5,964 nucleotides of DNA from Phascolarctobacterium sp. Lineage in GTDB: Bacteria > Bacillota > Negativicutes > Acidaminococcales > Acidaminococcaceae. Below are positions 1-5,604 of the stretch, in pieces (position 1 is the first letter of the stretch; every line of letters begins with the position of its first letter). The translations under genes were made by a program, and so were the position numbers. Below the pieces are notes generated by a model, which worked only from the letters and a program-made list of their open reading frames with translations, was not told the DNA's origin and did no database searches. The stretch spans positions 1-5,964 of the forward strand of contig SFCN01000083.1 in the NCBI GenBank assembly GCA_004558595.1. Reading direction: 5' to 3'.

Positions 1-773
1 GTTCCACCGATTCGCTTGTTGTCAATAAATCGCGCAGAATCCTGGTCTACATCGCCGATCTCCGTGCCGGGTACAACAATTGCTGTGATGCCAAGCTGTG
101 GGAAGAATCCTTGCGGATAAAGACAAAAATTCAGAACGGCTGCCAAGGTAGGGATACCATTCCTTGTAACATTGAGCATTTCCATGGTCTGCTCCTGTGT
201 CAGCCTGGAAAATCCGGGGCGATCCACACGCATTTTTTCCATATAGTCTTGGATTTTTTCCATGTCCAGCAGCTGCAATGTCGCCCGTTCAACGGGTCGT
301 TCATCATCATGTAAATGTTTACGGAATGCTTCGTAGCTGTATAGTTCATAGTCTGTCATCGGCAAGTCAGCATCACCAACACGAATATAGGAGCCTTTGG
401 TACGCCCAGCCCCACGGTAGTAACAGGGACGCTCTGCGATGTCAATGGCTGGTATTTCCGCTGCACAAATCATTTTTCCGTGATATTCTGCCAGGGTAAA
501 GACAGCGCGAATCGGCGGCTCCATTTGTAAGCATTGTTCGTTAATCTTTTTTTGAATATCTTGAGGATCATATACTCCGACTTCACGATAATTTTGCTTT
601 TCATCAACACCAAAAATGATTATTCCGCCTTCGTCTTGATTGGAGAAGCTTGAAAGTGTGTCGTATAATCTAGTTGGACAACCTAGCTCGGCACTTTTTA
701 ACTCTAAAATCTGAGATTCACATCTATATTTTTTGATAAATTCTAGCTTTTTTAATAATTCATCATTAGTCAT
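1..773 (-). CDS. AlbA_2 (Schlafen-fold) domain putative ATP-binding protein, 5' part only
   Basis: My translation of the minus strand from an ATG at 771-773 stays open for 257 codons to the left edge, so the C-terminus is missing. Residues about 19-137 match the AlbA_2/Schlafen domain: ESQILELK (19-26) gives the E-x4-E-x-K motif, followed by a DTLSSFSNQDEGG stretch (38-50) and IIIFGVDE (51-58). Residues about 205-235 carry the PTLAAVLNF and PQGFFPQ motifs typical of the longer COG2865-type proteins, which usually continue into a GHKL ATPase-like region and a winged helix; those parts lie outside the window. Family members are annotated as putative transcriptional regulators or RNA-binding/ATP-binding proteins, and the true role is often unknown. 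The start is supported by an AGAGGTG Shine-Dalgarno (782-788, reverse strand) 8 nt upstream. The promoter is overlaid by an inverted repeat, which suggests regulated, possibly autoregulated, expression. Family assignment is confident; function is not. Confidence 0.88.
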   Translation of the reverse strand, partial: MTNDELLKKLEFIKKYRCESQILELKSAELGCPTRLYDTLSSFSNQDEGGIIIFGVDEKQNYREVGVYDPQDIQKKINEQCLQMEPPIRAVFTLAEYHGKMICAAEIPAIDIAERPCYYRGAGRTKGSYIRVGDADLPMTDYELYSYEAFRKHLHDDERPVERATLQLLDMEKIQDYMEKMRVDRPGFSRLTQEQTMEMLNVTRNGIPTLAAVLNFCLYPQGFFPQLGITAIVVPGTEIGDVDQDSARFIDNKRIGG

Positions 774-799
774 TTTAGATTCACCTCTTTGTTTTTAAG

Positions 800-828
800 A
801 TTTTATCATAGATTTAAGATTTATTCAA
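800..828 (-). promoter_or_regulatory. sigma-70-type promoter of the AlbA_2 gene
   Basis: Read on the minus strand, TTGAAT (823-828) and TAAAAT (800-805) are separated by exactly 17 bp. Transcription would start near 793, about 20 nt before the start codon, leaving room only for the Shine-Dalgarno site. One arm of a perfect inverted repeat sits inside the 17-bp spacer. Confidence 0.6.
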
Positions 829-855
829 GAATCTAAAAAGAAAATCTTAAATCTA
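809..855. repeat. 13-bp perfect inverted repeat, likely operator
   Basis: TAGATTTAAGATT at 809-821 is the exact reverse complement of the 13 bases at 843-855, with a 21-bp spacer. The left arm lies between the -10 and -35 boxes of the AlbA_2 gene promoter and the right arm just upstream of the -35, so a bound protein would block RNA polymerase. Arm centres are 34 bp apart, roughly three helical turns. The core hexamer TAGATT/AATCTA also occurs at 776-781, 830-835 and 870-875, making five copies in about 100 bp. The predicted transcript starts downstream of both arms, so this is better explained as a DNA site than as an RNA hairpin. Confidence 0.5.
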
Positions 856-894
856 AAGAAAGGTGTTTTTAGATTTTAGTTCGTCCTCTGATGA

Positions 895-935
895 AAAAGC
901 ACTACCTTAGGAATTATTCCCAAGGTAGTGCTTTT
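895..935 (-). terminator. intrinsic terminator after the NhaC-family gene
   Basis: A perfect 14-bp stem pairs 895-908 with 922-935, and GGAA/TTCC (910-913 with 917-920) can extend pairing into the loop. On the minus strand it begins 25 nt after the antiporter stop codon and is followed by a T-run (complement of 894-898). The A/T flanks are symmetrical, so it could also work on the plus strand, but no plus-strand gene ends here. Confidence 0.85.
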
Positions 936-959
936 GTTTGTGTATAAACAGCTTAAAAT

Positions 960-2246
960 TTACGCCGTTCTCTTCTTGATAAAGATAAATACCAAACCGC
1001 TCAGGCCCATCAGCAAGGGATAGAAGCAGTAAGGAATAATGTCGAAGGGAGTGAGCTTGGTGAGGCTGGCTGCAGCTAAAAGCTGTGCGCCATAGGGAAT
1101 GAGGCCCTGACCCATGGAACTGAACATATCCAGAAGGGAGGCACTGCGACGAGGCGTTACCCCGAAATCAGTGCTAATGTCCTTGGCAATGGGGCCTGCC
1201 ATAACAATAGCCACAGTGTTATTGGCGGTGCACACATCCACCAGCAGGGCCAGGGCTGCAATACCCAGCTCTCCACCCTTTTCATCGCTAATGCGGCTCT
1301 TGATAAAGTTCAAGACGAAATCGATACCGCCGTGCTCCTTAACCAAGGTGATGATGCAAGCCACTATAACGGAAATTACAGTAATATCGTACATAGAGTA
1401 GATGCCTGCACCCACATGGGCAAACATTTTGCTGGCGGTGAAGGTGCCTGTAGCTAGGCCCACAGCCATGCTGAGCACGGTGCCGGTGATTAAAATTACA
1501 AAAACATTGACACCGATAATAGCGCCTACCAGAACCACCAAGTAGGGCACAACCTTCATCAGGCTGTAATCAAGGCTGCCCTCCACATGAAATTCTCCGG
1601 TCTGTCCCAGGAACAGGAAGAGGCCCAGAGTAATGAAGGCAGCAGGCAGGATAATTTTAAAATTCTCACGGAATTTGTCTCGCATGTCGCAGCCTTGGGT
1701 TTTGACGGCGGCAATGGTGGTATCGGAAATAATGGACAGGTTGTCACCAAACATGGCGCCACAAACCACGGCACCGGCGCAAATGGCCATGGAAAAGCCC
1801 GTCTTCTCACTGATGCCGGCAGCAATGGGAGCCAGCGCCGTAATCGTACCCACGCTAGTGCCCATGGAAATGGAGATGAAGCAGCCGATAACGAAAAGTC
1901 CCGCAACGGCCATGCCTCCCGGCAAAATGGAAAGACCTAGATTTACAGTGCTCTCCACACCGCCTGCAGCACGCACAGCGCCGGAGAAGGCGCCCGCTGC
2001 CAGGAAAATCAGACACATGGTCAAGATGTTTTCATCGCCCACCCCTGTGGAGCACAGGCGTAGCTTCTGGATAAAGCTTAGCTTCTTATTTTGGGCGAAG
2101 GCTACAATCAGGGCAATCAAAAAGCCCACGATAGCGGGCATGCTATAAAAGTCCCCTGTAAGTAAGCCCGAACCGATAAAAATCAATAAAAATACCCCTA
2201 TTGGCAAGAGCGCAATGGCACTGCCCTGTTTGTTAGTTTTGCTCAT
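960..2246 (-). CDS. Na+/H+ antiporter, NhaC family
   Basis: This encodes an integral membrane protein of 428 residues that probably exchanges Na+ for protons across the cytoplasmic membrane, for pH and sodium homeostasis. About a dozen hydrophobic segments alternate with short loops from residue 10 to the C-terminal KKR. The family signature is GDNLSIISDTT at about 167-177, preceded by a SMGTSVGT stretch (127-134). A second polar-in-membrane stretch, DVCTANNT, lies in the later half, consistent with the inverted-repeat architecture of the ion transporter superfamily. The length is that of the shorter NhaC-type proteins. An ATG four codons upstream (2258) is possible, but it abuts the GGGG of the only Shine-Dalgarno, so 2246 is preferred. 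The gene is divergent from the MFS exporter gene, has its own promoter, and is followed by a terminator. Substrate could differ within the family, for example amine or organic-acid coupled exchange (malate-lactate type), so the ion specificity is inferred. Confidence 0.9.
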   Translation of the reverse strand: MSKTNKQGSAIALLPIGVFLLIFIGSGLLTGDFYSMPAIVGFLIALIVAFAQNKKLSFIQKLRLCSTGVGDENILTMCLIFLAAGAFSGAVRAAGGVESTVNLGLSILPGGMAVAGLFVIGCFISISMGTSVGTITALAPIAAGISEKTGFSMAICAGAVVCGAMFGDNLSIISDTTIAAVKTQGCDMRDKFRENFKIILPAAFITLGLFLFLGQTGEFHVEGSLDYSLMKVVPYLVVLVGAIIGVNVFVILITGTVLSMAVGLATGTFTASKMFAHVGAGIYSMYDITVISVIVACIITLVKEHGGIDFVLNFIKSRISDEKGGELGIAALALLVDVCTANNTVAIVMAGPIAKDISTDFGVTPRRSASLLDMFSSMGQGLIPYGAQLLAAASLTKLTPFDIIPYCFYPLLMGLSGLVFIFIKKRTA

Positions 2247-2257
2247 AAAAGCACACA

Positions 2258-2265
2258 TCCCCTTT
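2258..2265 (-). promoter_or_regulatory. Shine-Dalgarno deciding the antiporter start
   Basis: On the minus strand AAAGGGGA lies 11 nt before the ATG at 2246 and overlaps or abuts the in-frame ATG at 2258. The spacing to 2246 is somewhat long, but spacing to 2258 is zero, which favours the internal start and a protein beginning MSKTNKQ. Confidence 0.55.
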
Positions 2266-2304
2266 GTCTTCTTTGAATAGATTTTTTAGTGTATGTCTCC
2301 TGCT

Positions 2305-2333
2305 ATTATAACAAGCAAAAAGTTTTTACGCAA
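2305..2333 (-). promoter_or_regulatory. promoter of the NhaC-family gene
   Basis: On the minus strand TTGCGT (2328-2333) and a perfect TATAAT (2305-2310) are 17 bp apart, and a TG dinucleotide one base before the -10 makes it an extended -10. The predicted leader is about 50 nt. Confidence 0.7.
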
Positions 2334-2405
2334 CGAAAACCCTGTAATTATAAGTAGTTTATGTGTTTTGTCTTTTTTTTGCGCTGTTTCCTGCTGCTCG
2401 TTTCA

Positions 2406-2434
2406 TTGCTTTAAGGAGCAAGTAGCGTTATAAT
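2406..2434 (+). promoter_or_regulatory. promoter of the Fsr-like MFS gene
   Basis: TTGCTT (2406-2411) and a perfect TATAAT (2429-2434) are separated by 17 bp. The predicted leader is about 40 nt and ends in a strong AAAGGAG Shine-Dalgarno (2468-2474) six bases before the start codon. Confidence 0.7.
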
Positions 2435-2480
2435 AGAGGGAAACATTCAGCAAACATAAGCTTAATTAAAGGAGAAATAT

Positions 2481-3662
2481 ATGTCTAAAAAAGCCTTTTT
2501 ACCCATTTTGGCCTTGGCACTAGGCCATTTGGTTACCGATATGCAGGCGGGCGCCCTACCCATAGTCCTGCCCCAGCTCAAGGAAATGTTTAGCTTAAGC
2601 TATTCGCAGCTTGCTTCCATTGTTTTGGTACAAAACATCATGTCCTCTGTGATTCAACCTGCCTTTGGCTATCTCACAGACAAGCGCTCCATGCCTAAGC
2701 TCTTGCCGGTCTGTGCTGCCATGGCGGGGGCTGGCTTCGCCTTCGTAGGCTGGGTTTCTACCTACACCCTGCTCTTATGTACTGTTGTTACCATCAGCCT
2801 AGCCAGCGCCACCTACCATCCTCAAGCTTCTAAAACAGTAAACTTTCTGAGTGACGATTCCAACCGCACCCAAAACATGGGTATCTTTTCACTGGGCGGT
2901 AATGCGGGCATGGCCGTGGGCTCCATTTTGATGACCTTTCTTATGAGCCTTGACGGGGGCATCCATAACACAGTGTATTTTGTACTGCCGGGGCTTTTGG
3001 TCTTTGGTCTGATGACCAAGAGCATGGGCGCTTATGAACGGGCTAATGTGGAGCACGCTGCTCAGCAGGCCCAAAAGATGGCCAAGGGTACGGCGGAAAA
3101 GCTGTCCTATTTCGGTCTCTTTTTGATTCTCTTTTATATTTTCATGCGTTCCTCTATACATGTGGGCATTTCTACCTATATGCCTATTTTCTACATGAAG
3201 TTCCGCAATTTTGAGCCTGTTTTTGCTAGCAGCCTTGTATCGGGCTTCTTGCTGGGCGGTGTGGCAGGTACCTATGTGGGCTCCGTGCTCAGTGATAAGC
3301 TGGGGGCACGCAAGATTCTTTTAGGCTCCATTGCCTGCAGCATTCCCGCCATTTATGCCATCACTGTGGCCACTACTCCCTGGCTGGCCATGGCAGCAGT
3401 TGTAACCGCAGGCTTCTGCATTATCGGCTCCTTTGCCACGACGATTATTCTGGCTCAGTGCATGATGCCCAATAATGTGGGCATGGCCTCTGGGCTTACC
3501 ATTGGCTTTAGCGTGGGCCTGGGCGGCTTTGGCGTTACCATTTTAGGCTATCTGGCAGATACCTATGGTCTGCCCTTTGTGATGCAGCTTTTAGTTTGGC
3601 TGCCCATCGTAGCTGCGCTAGTAGCCACTCGCATTCCCATCCCCAAGGATTTGCAAAAATAA
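2481..3662 (+). CDS. MFS transporter, fosmidomycin resistance (Fsr) family
   Basis: This encodes a 393-residue major facilitator superfamily protein with about 12 membrane segments, close to the usual Fsr length of about 400. The N-terminal segment GHLVTDMQAGALPIVLP (15-31) is the Fsr-family signature, with H16, D20 and G24 in the first helix. GYLTDKRSMP (63-72) is the loop 2-3 motif A of MFS carriers. The stretch YHPQASKTVNF and the following SLGGNAGMAVG are further Fsr-type landmarks, and a charged, Ala/Gln-rich central loop at about 184-208 separates the two six-helix halves. Family members export drugs such as fosmidomycin, probably with proton antiport, but many homologues have unknown native substrates. 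Here the substrate is not evident. The gene is divergent from the antiporter gene with a matching promoter, so a shared stress response is plausible. No convincing terminator follows it. Confidence 0.9.
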   Translation: MSKKAFLPILALALGHLVTDMQAGALPIVLPQLKEMFSLSYSQLASIVLVQNIMSSVIQPAFGYLTDKRSMPKLLPVCAAMAGAGFAFVGWVSTYTLLLCTVVTISLASATYHPQASKTVNFLSDDSNRTQNMGIFSLGGNAGMAVGSILMTFLMSLDGGIHNTVYFVLPGLLVFGLMTKSMGAYERANVEHAAQQAQKMAKGTAEKLSYFGLFLILFYIFMRSSIHVGISTYMPIFYMKFRNFEPVFASSLVSGFLLGGVAGTYVGSVLSDKLGARKILLGSIACSIPAIYAITVATTPWLAMAAVVTAGFCIIGSFATTIILAQCMMPNNVGMASGLTIGFSVGLGGFGVTILGYLADTYGLPFVMQLLVWLPIVAALVATRIPIPKDLQK

Positions 3663-3774
3663 GAAATACATAACAAAAGCACTCATAGTCATCTACAGCA
3701 CGCTTAAGCCCTCTCCCCCGCTGTTATTTTACTACTAACCGCCTGACTTCTTGATTAATCTCCTGAATTTCTAT

Positions 3775-3784
3775 TTACTAGTAA
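3775..3784. repeat. 10-bp palindrome upstream of the QueD-like promoter
   Basis: TTACTAGTAA is a perfect palindrome ending 19 bp before the -35 box of the following promoter. It could bind an activator or repressor, but a single short AT-rich palindrome may be chance. Confidence 0.25.
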
Positions 3785-3803
3785 TATTTCTCAAAAAAAT
3801 CTC

Positions 3804-3832
3804 TTGACATACTCATTTTTATAGTATATTAT
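3804..3832 (+). promoter_or_regulatory. strong promoter of the QueD-like gene
   Basis: A perfect TTGACA -35 (3804-3809) is followed after 17 bp by TATTAT (3827-3832), one mismatch from consensus. Start of transcription would be near 3839, giving an unusually long leader of about 84 nt. Confidence 0.8.
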
Positions 3833-3835
3833 GTT

Positions 3836-3867
3836 GTTAGATAAAAATTATCCACTAATTATCTAAC
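3836..3867. repeat. 9-bp inverted repeat at the transcription start, possible operator
   Basis: GTTAGATAA (3836-3844) and its exact reverse complement (3859-3867) are separated by 14 bp. The inner sequence also holds GATAA-AAA-TTATC (3840-3852). The left arm straddles the predicted start of transcription, so a complete RNA stem would be only partly transcribed and an operator is the simpler reading. Confidence 0.4.
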
Positions 3868-3876
3868 TAAGCTCTT

Positions 3877-3891
3877 AACGCCCCAGGCGTT
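3877..3891 (+). other. leader hairpin before the QueD-like gene
   Basis: AACGCC (3877-3882) pairs with GGCGTT (3886-3891) around a CCA triloop. Directly outside it, CTCTT (3872-3876) can pair with AAGAG (3909-3913), which is most of the Shine-Dalgarno site. No T-run follows, so it is not a terminator. The arrangement could modulate translation; it does not match a riboswitch class that I recognise. Confidence 0.35.
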
Positions 3892-3922
3892 CAGAAATAT
3901 ATTAGGAAAAGAGGACAAGGAA

Positions 3923-4489
3923 ATGAGAAGTCAGACCACATTTGATTTACAGTATGCACATCGTTTTTATGGATTCAAAGGCGAAGCCCAATATCTGCAC
4001 GGTCACACCGGCACCCTGACCATCGAGGTTGAAGACAGCGTTAATGCTGGTGTAAACATGGTATTCCCCTGCAACGAGATTCAAAAAACTGCTTGGGAAG
4101 TGCTGAAGAATTTTGACCATGCTCTCGTGCTCCGTCAGGACGACCCGCTGCTGCCTGCCATCCTCGACGTATACGAAAAACAAGGCATTAAAAACGGCCA
4201 TCCCCAAAACACTATGAAGGGCGCAGCCTTCTCCAACGAGCTGTGCACCGCTTATCCCGATTGCCGTATCGTAGTTACCAAGGAAACCATGACCGTTGAA
4301 GGCATGATCAAGATGGTTTACGAGCTCCTGAAGGATAAGCTGAACATCGCTAAAATCACCTTCACCAGCGGTGTTAACGTAGCCTCCGAAGAATATGCTG
4401 TTAAAGAAACCGTAGCTCGCTGCCCGCTGTGCGGCATTGCTCTGGACGAAAACGGCGTTTGCCCGAAATGCGGCTTCAAAAAAAGATAA
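3923..4489 (+). CDS. QueD/PTPS-family protein with C-terminal zinc ribbon (6-carboxytetrahydropterin synthase-like)
   Basis: This 188-residue protein has the 6-pyruvoyl-tetrahydropterin synthase fold in residues 1-160. QueD in this family makes 6-carboxytetrahydropterin for queuosine and other 7-deazapurines; relatives act in folate or biopterin synthesis. The zinc ligands are visible as H13 (in YAHRF) and H26/H28 (in LHGH), and the catalytic Asp-His pair as D65-H66 (FDHAL). The usual catalytic Cys four residues before HGH is Ala22 here, and the Glu normally found in the late VxET motif appears to be Thr148. The tail adds a CPLC-x9-CPKC zinc ribbon (C167, C170, C180, C183), absent from classical QueD of about 120 residues. 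The start has AAGAGG (3909-3914) eight bases upstream. Near-consensus promoter and biased codon choice suggest high expression. No other queuosine or folate gene is visible nearby. The fold is confident; the reaction is uncertain. Confidence 0.85.
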   Translation: MRSQTTFDLQYAHRFYGFKGEAQYLHGHTGTLTIEVEDSVNAGVNMVFPCNEIQKTAWEVLKNFDHALVLRQDDPLLPAILDVYEKQGIKNGHPQNTMKGAAFSNELCTAYPDCRIVVTKETMTVEGMIKMVYELLKDKLNIAKITFTSGVNVASEEYAVKETVARCPLCGIALDENGVCPKCGFKKR

Positions 4490-4514
4490 AAGCTTTTAAA
4501 TGCACTTAGCATAA

Positions 4515-4549
4515 AAATAGCCCCCTCTCGGTGTGAGAGGGGGTTATTT
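4515..4549. terminator. bidirectional terminator between convergent genes
   Basis: The 15-bp stem (4515-4529 with 4535-4549, one G-U pair, loop GGTGT) has a nine-pair GC-rich core, an A-rich left flank and a T-rich right flank. It begins 26 nt after the QueD-like stop, and its other side lies seven bases beyond the prepilin-like gene's stop, so it serves both transcripts. Confidence 0.88.
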
Positions 4550-4556
4550 GTCTTAT

Positions 4557-5342
4557 CTATTTAGATTGTGATTTAGCTTGCAGCTCTTTATAGAGGTTAA
4601 CAGCGGTATTGTAGTCTGACGTAAAATAAGGGCTATTGGTTGCATTATAGGAGTCCTTTTGAATCCAATTATTATCAAATTTTAAATTTGAAGTAACCCC
4701 TTGACTAATATTAACCATACCACCGCCAGAAGTATGCCATCCATTTATGGTGCCATCTCCAGGATGAATACCCATTGGATTAGCATAGGCTACACCATAT
4801 TGAACAGAATTAGTTTCTTTGTCAATTCTTGCATACATACATGCTGTTTTAGAATCTAATTGATCTTTGTAGTTGCCACTTCCCCAATCAGTATCGGACC
4901 AAATTAGATATGCATACTGACTTTTTATGTCACCCTGATTCTCATTTAGGAAACGCCATGACTCTACGGGCACTTCACCAAAGTTAATCTTTGACAATAC
5001 TTTTTCTTCAAACTTTCGGGATTCTATTTCACATTTTGCTAAAAAAGCATCCCCTACATTCAAGTCAGAGCCTAAAGCCACATAATCTGGATGAGTCGAG
5101 AACTGATATGTTTTATACGTTGAATCCTTCATCCCAACCAGCGCATCCTTCAACGCTGCTTCACTAAATACATTCACGCCCAAAATCATATTGATGGCGC
5201 TAGTGGCCTTATTTACCGCCCCACTGATGCTCCCCATCAGCCCATTACTACTTCCGAAGGATAAAGCAATGGCACTTATAAAAGATAACAATACTGCGTA
5301 TTCTACCAAGGCAACGCCCTTATTGTTTAATTTTACCTTCAT
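4557..5342 (-). CDS. Flp/Tad-type prepilin-like secreted protein with a large C-terminal domain
   Basis: The 261-residue product begins with a class III (prepilin) signal: a short basic leader MKVKLNNKG, cleavage expected after G9, then VALVEY with Glu at mature position 5 followed by Tyr, and a hydrophobic helix to about residue 29. The G-x4-E-Y pattern is that of Flp pilins and Tad pseudopilins. Unlike Flp pilins (about 50-70 residues), about 230 residues follow, rich in Asn, Ser, Gly and Tyr, with only two cysteines (C104, C168) that could form a disulfide outside the membrane, and a Gly-rich stretch near 196-209. I recognise no known domain there. It could be a minor pilin, an adhesive tip subunit or a surface protein using the prepilin route. 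No prepilin peptidase, Tad ATPase or other pilin gene is visible, so it looks like a single-gene unit. CAGGAG (5350-5355) lies seven bases before the ATG. Confidence 0.75.
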   Translation of the reverse strand: MKVKLNNKGVALVEYAVLLSFISAIALSFGSSNGLMGSISGAVNKATSAINMILGVNVFSEAALKDALVGMKDSTYKTYQFSTHPDYVALGSDLNVGDAFLAKCEIESRKFEEKVLSKINFGEVPVESWRFLNENQGDIKSQYAYLIWSDTDWGSGNYKDQLDSKTACMYARIDKETNSVQYGVAYANPMGIHPGDGTINGWHTSGGGMVNISQGVTSNLKFDNNWIQKDSYNATNSPYFTSDYNTAVNLYKELQAKSQSK

Positions 5343-5418
5343 ACAAAAACTCCTGCCTAAGCAACACTAAAAAAGGAATATTCTTACCATTTTTTATAAA
5401 TAATACTCTATTTTTTGT

Positions 5419-5447
5419 ATTATATCATATATCCAGTAAATACGCAA
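5419..5447 (-). promoter_or_regulatory. promoter of the prepilin-like gene
   Basis: On the minus strand TTGCGT (5442-5447) and a perfect TATAAT (5419-5424) are 17 bp apart, with a TG one base before the -10. The predicted leader is about 70 nt. The rest of the gap up to 5570 holds no gene or structure that I can support. Confidence 0.7.
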
Positions 5448-5570
5448 ATGGGCTAATTTTTTCGTCCCATCCCCACCTTCTCTGCTCTACCTCCACATTT
5501 TCACTAACTGACGGAACTCTGTACTTTATTTTCGCGTTGTGTGAAGATTTTACTCTTTATTTCAAAAACT

Positions 5571-5597
5571 AACCCCCTCGGTGCTGCCGAGAGGGTT
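5571..5597 (-). terminator. intrinsic terminator after the DUF3427-type gene
   Basis: The arms 5571-5581 and 5587-5597 form an 11-position stem with a single C-A mismatch around a five-base loop. On the minus strand it starts 7 nt after the stop codon and runs into a T-run (complement of 5564-5568). Confidence 0.75.
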
Positions 5598-5604
5598 TTG
5601 TTTC

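Larger units (their letters stand above)
2291..2448. repeat. 22-bp near-perfect inverted repeat over the two divergent -10 regions
   Basis: The minus-strand reading of 2291-2312 and the plus-strand reading of 2427-2448 agree at 18 of 22 positions, starting with ten identical bases, GTTATAATAG. Each copy spans the -10 box and initial transcribed bases of one of the two divergent promoters. Identity outside the TATAAT box (for example the downstream GGA/ACAT positions) goes beyond what promoter consensus alone requires. Confidence 0.5.

Noticed and set aside
111..499. Two plus-strand open frames opposite the AlbA_2 gene
   Set aside because: The minus-strand frame through this stretch encodes recognisable AlbA_2-family motifs, and the plus frames have neither family resemblance nor a ribosome binding site.
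1587..2148. Overlapping plus-strand open frames of 117 and 171 codons opposite the antiporter gene
   Set aside because: They are antisense shadows of a well-supported membrane protein gene, lack Shine-Dalgarno sites and give low-complexity, unrecognisable proteins.
3696..3730. Possible terminator after the MFS gene (ACAGC pairing with GCTGT before a TTATTTTA stretch)
   Set aside because: Only five base pairs enclose a loop of about 20 bases, too weak to call; termination there may be Rho-dependent or further downstream.
3871..3922. preQ1 or tetrahydrofolate riboswitch upstream of the QueD-like gene
   Set aside because: The hairpin has a three-base loop and no A-rich tail pairing to it, and the sequence does not fit the preQ1-I or THF consensus as I know them.
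4515..5597. The two terminators flanking the prepilin gene as a repeat pair or mobile element ends
   Set aside because: They share CCCCCTC and GAGAGGG core bases, but the full stems differ, each is positioned as a normal terminator, and there is no transposase or target-site duplication.
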